From NCBI RefSeq assembly GCF_000003855.2, contig NW_003101682.1:8067551-8131550 (forward strand): DNA of 64,000 nucleotides, written 5' to 3'. Below are positions 37,099 to 48,159 of the stretch, piece by piece. Position numbers and translations under genes: made by a program. Below the pieces are notes generated by a model. It saw nothing but the letters and a program-made list of their open reading frames with translations. It did no database searches and was not told where the DNA came from. The stretch comes from Blastomyces gilchristii SLH14081 (taxonomy: Eukaryota > Ascomycota > Eurotiomycetes > Onygenales > Ajellomycetaceae). Numbering within the stretch: the stretch's first letter is position 1; each line of letters starts with the position of its first letter.

Positions 37099-39672
37099 TT
37101 ATTATTATTATTATTATTATTCTTCAATTATAGATGTATGCAGTCAGAGACTATGACATTCACCTGAGAGTCTTTAGTTCTCTGGGTTTTTCCTATATCT
37201 ATAGTGTCAACTATTATACATTTACCAATTTCAGATATGCAAAATCAGAAAATTCCAGCTCAGAAGATAAAAACTATTTACAAATTACAGTATTTCAACA
37301 CCTTCTGATACTTTGAAATCATTTGAAAATATCATGACAAAGGAAAAGAGAACATAGTCTTAAAGATAGATGCATTAAATAGATAGATAGAAAAGAACAG
37401 AAAGGAATAAGTACAGTAAAGAAAGACTATAATAAAATAAAATTATTAAAAGATGATGTATAGCTGTTTTAACAGACTATATCTAATCAATTTCCAGCTC
37501 TTCATATTCAGATACTTCTGAATTCAGTCATTTTCTTATAGCTGCTTGAGTTTCTAATAGAAAGTCTATTAAGTATTTAATTCCTGTCTTAGTTGAGAAT
37601 AAGAATCTCATATTTAATTGATTTAAATTATATGTCTTCTTCAATCTGACTCTGATACTATTGTATAATGCATAATGTATTACAATATACTCAGGATTTT
37701 CATTTGTATTGCAGAATGAGTACTCTGTTGAATTAAATCTATTATCAAATCTTTGTATATAGAATTTGAAATAACCATGTTCTAGTTTCAGCTGAATTAT
37801 AGATAAGAATATTTTCTTTTTATATTTAATTGAACAAGATTTCTACTTTGATTTTATCTTAAATCTTGAATAATGTATACTCTTCTTTTGTTTCTATCAG
37901 CTTTCATTTCACTTATTTAAATAAGATTCTTTTATCTTTCTCTTTATGAAAGATCAGAACACTGTTTTTTAAATAGATCTGCTTAATTCTAAACTCTTTT
38001 TTACAGCTGAATCAGCTAATTCATTGTCATGAATATTCATATGAGTAAGAACTTAGTGCAGATGAATTATCAGTTTTAATATTCTTCTCTTTTGAATTTT
38101 CAAAACAGAGTTTAAAATCAGTTCAAGATTCATTTGATTATTATGAATCTGACTATTTCTAAGTCTTTTTAAAGCAGCTTGACTATCAGAGAATATTCAT
38201 ATCTCTTTCAAACTATTTTCTCTTTTATAAGATTTCATTTCAATGAGTGTGAAAGCTTTCACTATTACAAATAGTTCAGCATTAAAGACTTCAGATTCAT
38301 CACCTAGATTTTAGAAACCTGAGATAAAATTAATATTATCTTCAGTATAAGCAATGTCTGTACCTAATCTATTCAAATTCTCATTTTTTAAGTCATCTGA
38401 GTAAACCAGAATAAAGTCTGTTATATTGATTGTAGAGATCTTCTTCAAGTGCTGTTCATATTCTCTCTCTTTAGATAATTCACTTATATATAAGTCTAGG
38501 AAAGATTTCAGCTTTTCTCTTCAGAGAGATATCTTCTCATGATCAATTTTCTCAACATTTAATGAAGAAAATTGAATTTTAATAAATGAATATAGTCTAT
38601 ACAGTTGAGAGAGCATTTTCTTTAAAGCATTATTCTCATTTCAATCAAGAAATCTATTTCAATCCAGTTCATTTTCTGAGTTAACTGATCAAAATAAAGA
38701 AGAGACTCTTTCTCTGATTATATAATTTGAGCTCATCTTCATGACTCTCAGAGTATAGTTTATACAGACTTTTTCAAATTGAATAGCAGAGGATGAAATT
38801 GAAGCTTCAATTTCCATTGCTTTAATAGAAGATGATTTAAATGCTCTTGAAATTCTTTTCAAAGCTCTGTTTTATAGACTTTGAAAGAGTTCAGTGAAAT
38901 TATCTTGATTATTTCATCAAACTTAAACTTCATAATCAGCTACTGAGATAATACAGACTATGTATAACTGTCTCATACTTTGAAAGAATAGATTTCTCTC
39001 AGTATTTGATAGTCTGATTATACTATTCAGTAGTCTCTCTGTCTTGATGATTCTTTATTGAATATAATATTTAAAATTCAACTTGAAGTTTAATCATACT
39101 TCTAGTTATTTATCATTCAAACTGAGTATAATCTCTTTATTCAAAAGAGTTAGACTTAGTTCTTTCTCATTAAACCTGAAAAAAAAGTGAATTAACTCAG
39201 TTTCATTTCTATTAAATTGAATTACATTGATATCTGCTCTAACAAAGATTTTCTTTATTACTTTCTCAATCACTTTTAAATTCTCTTTAATTGTCTTGAA
39301 ACTGTAAAGTAGATCAATCTCATTTATATAACTTTGAAGATCTTACTATTTCCATCTCTCTATTCTTGAATAGATATGCAGTGTATATGTAATAAAAAAA
39401 CAGATGAGATTGATGATTCTTACAGTACTCTATTTTAATCACAGCTTGACTTGNNNNNNNNNNNNNNNNNNNNNNNNNNNNNNNNNNNNNNNNNNNNNNN
39501 NNNNNNNNNNNNNNNNNNNNNNNNNNNNNNNNNNNNNNNNNNNNNNNNNNNNNNNNNNNNNNNNNNNNNNNNNNNNNNNNNNNNNNNNNNNNNNNNNNNN
39601 NNNNNNNNNNNNNNNNNNNNNNNNNNNNNNNNNNNNNNNNNNNNNTTAAATTTTATAAGAATTACTTCAGTA
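37099..39672 (-). mobile_element. LINE-5, first part (3' UTR, RNase H, RT)
   Basis: Minus-strand LINE from the TTA tail at 37099. C-terminal zinc motif about 37600-37720, RNase H about 38080-38430, post-RT linker about 38500-38870, RT up to the gap at 39454. After the gap, 39646-39672 is RT again and ends in CTTCAGTA, the left duplication of hAT-1. Further parts are at 45505-45875 and 63016-63650. Confidence 0.9.
39454..39645. other. Assembly gap (192 N) in LINE-5 RT
   Basis: N run inside LINE-5. The open frames around it are artefacts of N. Confidence 0.99.
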
Positions 39673-40000
39673 TAGACTGGCCGGCGGACCATGAATTTCA
39701 TATTTGATCCCGTTTGATCTGGTCTCATACATTTCTTGGCATGAGTCCCACCAGGACCAAGCCTTAAAAAAATCTGAAAATGGACCATTTCTGAGAGAAA
39801 TGATGTGAAAAATGACCAGATTTAATTCAAGAACAGTGAAATGAGAGTAATTTCTCAGAATAAACTGTGAAAGATGATCATTCTTTCAAAATCACAATGA
39901 GACTGAGACTGAAGATTAAAATCAGTCTCATTCAGTTCATTCAGTGATTGCTTATATAATCAGAATTTAGTAATGATTATTAATAACACTCATGAAACAA

Positions 40001-42418
40001 CTAAATACATTCTTGTGTAAGTTTATTCTTTACTTTCTTATGAAAACTACACTTCTCTGATATACTGTGATCAGAGATATTAAACTGTCTGATAATTCTA
40101 TGTTTTATAATCATGAGTTTCTTGATTATTTCTTCTTGTAATTGTTCTCAGCAATAGTGATAAATACCTTGACTTGAGTTGAACTTTCACTTCATTCTCA
40201 CCTCTGTCAATGAAATTGTCAGGATATCACACATCATTAGTGTAACAGTTGAATATGTACTCTCAACAATTTTTCATAACTCTAGAATTGATTTGATATG
40301 TAAATTCATCAGATCATCTTGAAGATAGCAGTCAAATTCAGTTTTATAAGTATGTAGTTTTGTCTGATTTTCAGTTGTAATCAATGTATGCAAGTTCTGT
40401 TTCAAAGTTAGTATTATAGTTCTATGAGATATGAAGTGTTATCAAGATCATAGCTGACTAGGGAATTGTATATCACTGTCTTCACATCTCAAACATCTAC
40501 TTATTCAAATCTCTGATAGTTGGTATTGTAGTAGTCTCAGACTAATTTAATATATAAGTCTTATTCCTCCTCTGTTCAATCTTGAGAAGTGTAGATATTA
40601 ACTCAACATAAGAGATCTAGTAGAGCTGCTACAGTATAGTACTCTGTAAAAGATTGTTCAGTTTTGCTGTAGTAATATGCCAGTTTATTCCTTGTAGCAA
40701 TAATAGCCTGCACTATAGCATCATCTCAGACTGAATTTCTTTTTGAGTGATTCAACTGCTTCTTAAGATGAGTAAATAAACTGTTATACACTCATCAGAC
40801 TGACTGCAGTATTGATGTACAAGTGATTGAGACTGTCTTTGTTATCTTATAAAACTGAAACAGTAAATCAATCACATATTTCAACTGAGTTCACTTTATA
40901 TCAGAAAGTTTCAATATCTGAATCTTTTTCTAATCAGAGTGTTGCACTCAATGATCAATCATCTGACATAATTGAAGAGTTTAAATAGTTATCTCATATG
41001 TTGAATCTCATCATATTCTAATATTCTGTATCATATTCAGTGATATGACTGATTTGTTTATTTATTGAATATCATGAAATTGTTGTTATTATTTAGAGGA
41101 GATATAAATTACATTAGTAATGTTTCAAATCTGTGATATTTAAATTATTAGTCAATCTATTCAAAATTAACAGTAGTGTTATTAAAAAGTGTTATCAAAA
41201 AGTGTTATTAAAAAGCAATATTAAAAAGTGTTGTCAAAAAACATTATCTTTTATAAAGTGAATGCAAAAGTTACTTGAGTAATCACTTTCATCTTATTCT
41301 CATTTCAAGAATCAGTTATCTCATTATTCTTCATCTGAATATTAAGATTCTTTATCAGTGTTTACATCACAAGTTGAACCACATGAGTAATACAGAGAAT
41401 ATGACCTTGTTTATTATTTCAGAAATGCAAAGTCAATTTTTACTCTAAGCTCTTCATCATAGTATAGTTATTCACAGCATTATCAGTTATAATTGTAAGA
41501 AGACTGAGACTAATATCTCAATAGTCATTTTTAATCACAGTTATTAATACCTCTGTTATATAATCTCTAATATGACTACTAATCAATGATTCAAATTCAA
41601 TTAATGTCTCTTAATAAGTTCAGTTCTCATCACTGTAATAACATATAACTCTTATAAATGCAAGATTGTTTGTACTAGTTCATACATTCACTGTGAGAGA
41701 CACTCTTCAATGATTCTTCAACTCTGATTCTAGATGTTGTATATTAACTTTGTAGTGTATCTCAAGATTGAACTGAAGACAGAATCAATATAGAATATAA
41801 AGATTTGAATTAAGCATTTGAAGAAGTGTTCAGAATTCGGGGTTTTCAATTGATCAAAGAGAAAGATTCAGAGATATACATATACAAAGTAATTGTTCAC
41901 AGAAGTTATCAGATGAGAGTTGTGAAATCAGAGTATCAATACATGATTATTTTTGCATAATTTTCTTCAAATTAGAAAGTTAGTGTTATCAAAAATCATT
42001 ATCTGATAGAGTAACTTACCAGCTCAGTAGTAATTTTCTGATTATTTTTCTTTTATTATCTGTATTCTGATAAGTTCAGATGTCAGAAAATTTCTTCAGA
42101 GTCATAATCAGTTCATGATGAATATTTCTGAATAAAGTTACAGTGATTGTAGTAGAGAGATAACTCTTCAGTAATCTGCAATATAATCTGTTGATAATTA
42201 TTTCATAGTTCATCTCAGTGTTTGTGTTGAGTTTTTCATAAATTTCATGACCTGAAATCAGATGTGAAGAATGAAGTAATCATTTATTATAATTAAAAGA
42301 GAGCATTCTGTGTTGAATTGTAAACAACATAGACTTTGTGATTTACAGTGATTTCTTGAAGAGTTTATGAATCTTCAATAGAAGTAAAAGAAGTGAAAGA
42401 AGTGAATTCAGAAGACAT
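40001..42418 (-). pseudogene. hAT transposase
   Basis: ATG at 42418 and TAG at 40003-40001 are in the same frame, 806 codons counting the stop, a usual size for hAT transposases, despite many internal TGA/TAA. Recognisable parts: HILCITHVVQLVM near 41380-41420 (the conserved block following the insertion domain), YYSKTEQSFTEYYTVAALL near 40610-40680, and the C-terminal dimerisation region about 40080-40260 with DILTISLTEV...KFNSSQGIYHYC. It would cut and paste the element at TAGACTG ends. Stops at expected Trp/Arg positions make it inactive. A 13-bp minisatellite at 41176-41240 sits within it, perhaps in an intron or linker. Confidence 0.88.
41176..41240 (+). repeat. 13-bp minisatellite in hAT-1
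   Basis: Five copies in a row of GTGTTATTAAAAA with small changes (GTGTTATCAAAAA, GCAATATTAAAAA, GTGTTGTCAAAAA). The same unit occurs as a 1.6-copy word in all MITEs and near the right end of hAT-1. Confidence 0.85.
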
Positions 42419-42879
42419 GATAATAATTTAAGAAAGATGATAATTTATTTTCAATAACTGATCACTGATGTGTGTAAGAAGAATTAATATAAGAGAAAAT
42501 AATCTTATTTCTTAGCTTAGTTATAATTTTAGTACTAACTCAGATTGAATATTATTAATGTATAAAAGTAAATAAACAATCTTGATTAATCTCTATCATA
42601 TTTCTTAAAATATATTAATATTATGAAAGAGAGTGTTATCAAATTACATTATCAGATAATATTATTAAAAATATATTAATATTATGAATATCAATGTTGA
42701 AAAATGTTGATACTTATACATTATAATGATTTGTAAATCATAATAGTTAAATATATATATATATATATATTATTCCTGACTTGATTACAACTTGTACAAT
42801 AATTTTTAAAAACTCAAAATCAATTTTAATTATTAATAATTATGAACTTAAACTTACAACTAACTAATATAAAAAGAAA

Positions 42880-43697
42880 AAAATCTACTTCTTCTCTTTC
42901 TCATTCTTCTTATCATTCTTTATAATTCACTTCTTATTCTTCTTCTTCTTCTTCTTCTTCTTATCTGAGATGATAATCATCTCAAAATCTCTCTCTGCTG
43001 TCTTCTCAGAGAAGGGTTCTTACTACTCTCTCTCAGCCAGGTCAATCTGTGCCTCAAAATCCTGCATTTCCTGATCTGCTGTCTCAGGTTCCATCTCAGC
43101 AGTAAGCAGATTGACATGTCTAGAGAGCAGAACTGTCTTCTCAATATTCTGAATCATGAAGTGCATTTAAGATCTGAACAAGGCCTCAATTCTCTCCTTC
43201 TCTGTCAGCTTCTGCTACTCAATTAATGAATAGAAGTATTATCAAAAATTATTATCTCTTAATAAATAAAAACTTATCAATTTTAACTTCTTTATCTCTT
43301 ACTTCAACATCTTCTCAATCTTCTTCTACTACTGCTTATTTATAGTAACACTCTTCTTCTCTCTCTCTCTCTTTATCTTGAACTCAAATCATTCTCAGAA
43401 CTTCTTCTGATTTTACTACTACTATATAAGACTCTTCACTATCTTCTTCTTCAATCTCTCACAGACAGTGTCATTCACATTATTTCTATACTTAGTTCAG
43501 TCTAAATCTATCAGAAGTGTTACTTAAAATTGTTATTATTCTACTTTCTTACAGAGTCTCTTCAAGGCATTATAACATGTCTTACAATCTGTCTTCTCTT
43601 ACTTAAATGTCTTCTTCTTCTCTCTCTTCAATCTGTGACAGCACTCACACGCCTTGATGGTTCACAGAACCGCAGAATATTTGAAGAGAGATGACAT
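42880..43697 (-). pseudogene. Second ORF of hAT-1: Cys-pair N-terminus, basic charged C-terminus
   Basis: ATG at 43697. The start reads MSSLFKYSAVL, then a stop, then a Cys/Lys-rich stretch KACECCHRLKREKKKTFK...DCKTCYNALKRLC: two C-x2-C pairs and a later Cys, similar in look to fungal zinc-cluster DNA-binding domains but with the third Cys not in place. The end (42890-43190) is Glu/Gln/Arg-rich and predicted coiled-coil-like, less mutated, with a long Arg run from a CTT repeat at 42940-42961. Not required for hAT transposition, so an accessory protein is possible; it may also be the transposase's own upstream exon. Confidence 0.5.
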
Positions 43698-43756
43698 GAT
43701 TGATTTCAGTAAGTATTGAAGAGAGATGAAGGCAGAAGAGATGATCAGAAATGATA

Positions 43757-43865
43757 TAATAATAATGATAATGATGATAATGATGATAATGATAATAATG
43801 ATAATAATAGTGATGATGTTAATAATAGTGATGATAGTGATGATGATGATGATAATGATAATAAA
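43757..43865 (+). repeat. GAT/AAT microsatellite
   Basis: Imperfect trinucleotide repeat of GAT and AAT units upstream of the second hAT-1 ORF. Simple-sequence repeat, no function seen. 43866-44340 holds nothing recognisable. Confidence 0.8.
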
Positions 43866-44341
43866 AGAGAGAGTGCATTGAAATATATTACTGACTTATT
43901 AAATATAAAGAGACAAAGAAAATATTAACAGCTTTCAGAGATATATGAAAACAGCTATAGTATTGCATAGCAACATCATCTTCATTCAATGCATGCAGTG
44001 TTGATATTCTTTGTATACAGTTATTATATAATCTATATCAGAGATACATGCAGAAAACAGATCTTTATTACTAGAAAGAATGATTACAGTGATTCTCTGT
44101 TTTCATATTATAAAGATAAGTTATTCTCATTTCTTTCTTCTCTCTTTTCTCTTCTTCTTCAACTCATCACTAAGTTCAAGCTGATATGAAAACTATTAAA
44201 ACACTCTTAGAAACTCTCAAATTGAAGAGTATAGACTAATTAAATTTTAAATATAGAAGAACTAAATTACATTCAATATTACTAATTATTCATTCTCTCT
44301 TAATAAAATCACAGTTACATCTTTCTTTTTCCCTCTCTCAA

Positions 44342-44548
44342 ATGAAACATGGCACGCGAAAAGTGAGTACCATGCCAGGTCATAATGACCAATACAGCCT
44401 CAGTATGCAGAGCTGTATACATGCAGTGCATACTGAACTGAGAGACTATGTGAGTTGCAAACCAGTGTCAGCATCTCAGAGAGAGTCATGCAGCATGAGA
44501 AAGTCACAACTCTCAGTCATATATGCAGAGAGTGAATCATCACAGTAA
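44342..44548 (+). other. Small plus-strand open frame in hAT-1, coding uncertain
   Basis: 68 codons (MKHGTRKVSTMPGHNDQYS at the start) with no stop and near-normal CpG at its start (GGCACGCGAAAAG), in a stretch unusually rich in TGCA and TGTATACATGCA. Opposite strand to the transposase. No similarity recognised. It could be a subterminal binding region instead of a gene. Confidence 0.3.
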
Positions 44549-44969
44549 GTACATATGCATTGTATAAAAGTAACACTTTTTAATAACACTCAGTCTCTGA
44601 TATTATGAAAATAGAGTCTCTCTGTGAGATCTGTTTTTATCAGAAGTCAGAGAATCTTATATTTCTCAAGACTATCTTCACTCATCTTATCTGTGAAATC
44701 AATGAGAGAAATCATTGATTTCAGTGTTCTACTCTTGATATCATTCAAGTGACAGCAGAGTTCACTCTGATCACACTTTTTAAGTGTATATTTTCTAAAT
44801 ATTCACATATTCACATTTATACAGATATATACTGATTATTTATTAGATAATATTAAGACAATAACTTATCACAGCTGTGTTACTCTCACTGTGAGAGATA
44901 CACAGTTGATAATAAACATTGTAAAGACTCTGAAAAGTGAGTATTTTAAGAGTGCTGCAGCTCTGTAAT

Positions 44970-45126
44970 CTTGATTTTTTTTATTTTTATTTTTTATTTT
45001 TTTATTTTTCTTTTCTTTTTTTTTTTTCTTTCTCTTTTTTTTTTTTTTTTTATTCATTCTGATTTTTTCTTGTTTTTGTTTTATTTTTTGTTTTTTGTTT
45101 TTTTTTTGTATTTTATATTTTTTTTA
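44970..45126. repeat. T-rich low-complexity run in hAT-1
   Basis: T runs broken by single A, C or G. Its counterpart in hAT-2 is A-rich at about 22790-22918, so it is a family feature. The minus-strand open frame 44869-45057 (Lys-rich) is an artefact of it. Confidence 0.8.
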
Positions 45127-45504
45127 TAATTAAAATTATATGAATTATAATCTGTGTTCAGAAAAGTAATGATATTTGATAACACTCTCTATGAAATTTT
45201 CAACAAATGAGCACTATGTTATGATATTATGTAAGTGAGAAGTGATTTCATAATTTCATTTGATGTTATTCTCAATAATGAGATCAGAATGAAAATGTGA
45301 CTAAGAATTCAAATATATTCTTTATTCAGAACTAGATTTTTATTTGAAAAGTGAATCTGAGATCTTTAATATTTGAAATAATGTGATTTGAGATCAATGT
45401 GATGAACATAAACCATGATCAGAAGTAATGCTTTTAGATAATATAATAACTGTAAAGTTTGATCCTGATCTTAGACACGGTCACACAGTCAATCTACTTC
45501 AGTA

Positions 45505-45875
45505 GCTTCTCTTCAGCATTCAGAATAATAATCTTTTTTTAAGAGATTGAAAAAGAGCTTAAAATATTCACTTCTTCAAGTAGAAATATATGTTTTAAAT
45601 AATTAAGTGATTGATTGAATCAGGCCCTGCAGCAGTTTTAATTGAACTTGAGAATATAGCTAACTCTAGTTCATTATATATAAGCTCAGATCATTCTCAG
45701 TTATTTTCATTAATATATTTATAAAATAATATATTCTTCTCTTCTAAATGTAATGAGTTTTAAAAGAGAATTCTTATAAAAGCTTGATACTTTTTCTTAA
45801 AAGAGTTTGCTGTATATAATTCATTCTGAAATTCATATTCTAAGGTGGAAAGCTTTGCTACACTTCTTGTTTTAG
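45505..45875 (-). mobile_element. LINE-5, second part (start of RT)
   Basis: Minus-strand LINE sequence matching LINE-1 positions 1-350 and LINE-6 59890-60260, between hAT-1 and LINE-6. Its last 14 bases, ACTTCTTGTTTTAG at 45862-45875, are the left duplication of LINE-6. Confidence 0.9.
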
Positions 45876-47559
45876 AATCAAAACATCAAGCACCTCACCA
45901 CGAACTCGCTCAATTTGTCGAATAAGAACCCGCCGATAGGTCTATCGAAGAGCCCTCAATCATACAAGCATTTTGACCCCATCGCCGACCGCATACTCCG
46001 TGTGGTGGTGGAGTTATCCAGCCAAATGTAAACCAGACATTGTTCAAAACTCCTGTGTGGGATTATCCCCCATTCACCCCTATCACACCACAACCCCGGG
46101 CCAAATTGCCATACAAATTGTAAGGCGAGGAGACCTAGTCATATGCATCAATCTTCTCAATTTTGAAAGATCCCTGATCTGTAATTGTGGAAATATCTGA
46201 GAAGCAACTTCCGCGAAAACCCTGTCTATCTTTGATGTTCTAAAACATCAACACCAAGTCCCACCCACGTACCGCCCTTCTCAATCTGGCCCACCTCTGG
46301 CGGAAAAATACAAAAAGATACCTCAGCAATAGTATCAAGCACATAATCAACAGACACATCTGAAGTGCATTCTCCACGAAAACCCTGTCTATCTTTGGTG
46401 TATCAAGACATCAACGCCAAGTCTCACCCTTGTACCGCCCCTTTCAATCTGGCCCAACCCCGGCAGAAAAATACAAAAAGATACCTTGGCAACTGTATTC
46501 AATACATAATCAGCAGATATGACAACTATAAAATCAGTATATCTCAAGGTCTGACTGAGCCTTTGATCCCTGCACAGTGAGATATATTAAATCTAGTTTT
46601 AATATCTTCATATTTAATAGATTCTGTAAGGGATTAAGAAGAGTAATACTAAATTTCTATTGAATTTGAGAATTAACTATATATTAATATAATCATTGAC
46701 AAAGTCTTCTATCTTGAGATATAAATAATCAGTTTCTCTATATCCTGCTGATAATATTTATATTATTATATAGAAACAGACTTATAATCTCTATAATATC
46801 AAGACTCTGAAGAGAGAAAGTCTTGAGAGAGAATATACAGTAGTGTATATCTTAGTAGTTTCTATCTCATTCTTCTGCAGCAGTTAATGCAAAAAAAAAG
46901 ATCTTAGAAATAGTTTTTTACTTCTCTTGAAAAAGTAAGATGTTTTTCTCTGAGTTTTATACAATATTCTTATAAAGAATTAAAAACAGAGTTATTTTCT
47001 ATTATAATTTCACATTCTTTTAAGTAAGAATTACTTTTCCAGTGACTGAAGAGCTTTTATTAATACTTAATTCTTTTTTACACTTTTTATTAACTGATTT
47101 GAGTTGCACACTTATTATGTGAGAAGAATTGAATAATTTAGAATAAAATTGAATAATGTTAATCAATTTCTCTGTAAAAAATTGATTTATTTTTTATTAG
47201 TTTTTCTCTCAAAAACTGTTATATTATCTGATTTATTATTAATTGATATCATACTTTTTCTCACTGTATTCTAAGAAAGAGATTGTAAAGATTTTATTAA
47301 TTTATCTTAAAAATCAATTTTAGTTTATTAGATTCTCTTTAAAAATCTAACCTAGTTACTGAACTAGTGTGAAAAAAATCAGGTGTTTTATATACAAAAG
47401 TCTTTTATTCTTCTTATGAAACTGTCTGATCAACTGTTCAATTAAAAACAGACTTAGAAATCTCTTAATTAAAACAGTCTGACTAATCTTTTCATTCAAA
47501 AGAGTTTAATAAATATCTCAATTGAATTGATCTGATCATCTTTTCATTAAGTAAGAATA
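45876..47559 (+). promoter_or_regulatory. LINE-6 5' UTR and internal promoter region
   Basis: 45876-46580 has balanced base composition and many CpG, in sharp contrast to all sequence around it; 46581-47559 is AT-shifted. Position at the very 5' end of a full-length LINE makes this the place for the internal promoter (knowledge of LINEs). Open frames 45973-46200 and 46365-46580 show no recognisable protein, and I treat them as chance. Confidence 0.6.
46201..46523 (+). repeat. Two tandem ~161-bp units in the LINE-6 5' UTR
   Basis: Units start at 46201 and 46362. Shared landmarks are CGAAAACCCTGTCTATCTTT, CATCAAC-CCAAGTC, TCAATCTGGCCCA and GAAAAATACAAAAAGATACC. They differ at many sites, so the duplication is not recent. 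Confidence 0.85.
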
Positions 47560-47983
47560 ATGAGTTTAAAAATACACATAGTTAATGTGAATAAAGATGC
47601 TTTCTCAAATGCTATTCCTGAGATTGAAATTCTGAAGAGAAGAAAGAAAGAAGAAACAGAGAAATAATAAGTTCTTGAAATACAGAAACTTGAAAAAGTA
47701 AGCAAGATTCTTGAAAAGCAGTATCTGAGTGAGATAAATAAAGAAGTTCTGTTAATTCTTCATACTCAGACTAGACAACTACAGAAAGTGATCAAGTTTA
47801 AACTTGGAATTTCAAACATAGTTTTAAAAACATTGAAAATTTCTAATACAATTACTGACTCTTCAGTTTACTCTTCTTCTTTTTCTACTTCTTCTTCTTC
47901 TTCTTTAAATCAGAAGAAAACATATGCTCAAGCAGCTGAATCTGCTGTCTCTAAATCTGCTATCTCTAAATCTGCTATCTCAA
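47560..47983 (+). pseudogene. LINE-6 ORF1, first part
   Basis: ATG at 47560 (MSLKIHIVNVNKDAF). Charged coiled-coil-like stretch about 47620-47790 (ILKRRKKEETEK), then a Ser-rich part near 47865-47910 and KKTYAQAAESAVSKSAISKS at about 47920-47980. Cut by Gypsy-3a; frame continues at 57469 when one TCAA is removed. LINE ORF1 proteins bind the element RNA. Confidence 0.85.
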
Positions 47984-48150
47984 TGTGGTTCGGAAGAACG
48001 TACGACCGCCGGATAATAACGCGGCCGCTTCCGAACTTGCTTACGAATGTAAAGAGGCCATAGCAGCCACCAATTAATTTAGTGTACAGTATATAAGAAG
48101 CCGGCGTACGCCTGTAATTGTATGCTGACTCAAGCAATCTTTGAATCACA
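47984..48150 (+). repeat. 5' LTR of Gypsy-3a and primer site
   Basis: 167 bp starting TGTGGTTCGGAAGAACG and ending ATCACA. Mostly unmutated and CpG-rich. Two bases later TGATAGCATG at 48153-48162 looks like a mutated TGGTAGCGCG-type primer-binding site for a tRNA 3' end. Confidence 0.92.
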
Positions 48151-48159
48151 TCTGATAGC

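Larger units (their letters stand above)
39673..45496 (-). mobile_element. hAT-1: complete 5.8-kb hAT DNA transposon in LINE-5
   Basis: Ends TAGACTGGCCGG (39673) and ACAGTCAATCTA (45496), so terminal repeats of about 7-8 bp. Perfect 8-bp duplication CTTCAGTA at 39665-39672 and 45497-45504; removing the element and one copy rejoins the LINE RT. Carries a hAT transposase pseudogene (40001-42418) and a second minus-strand ORF (42880-43697). Termini keep CpG, the inside is AT-shifted but less so than the Gypsy-1 copies. Shares ends with the three MITEs. Confidence 0.95.

Noticed and set aside
39404..39788. Open frames across the N gap
   Set aside because: They exist only because N has no stops.
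43757..43865. CRISPR-like or regulatory array
   Set aside because: Simple GAT/AAT repeat with no spacers.
44869..45057. Lys-rich small protein on the minus strand
   Set aside because: Pure translation of a T-rich low-complexity run that recurs in hAT-2.
45973..46580. Host gene in the GC-rich island
   Set aside because: The island lies between the LINE-6 duplication and ORF1 and belongs to the LINE 5' UTR; no protein signature in any frame.
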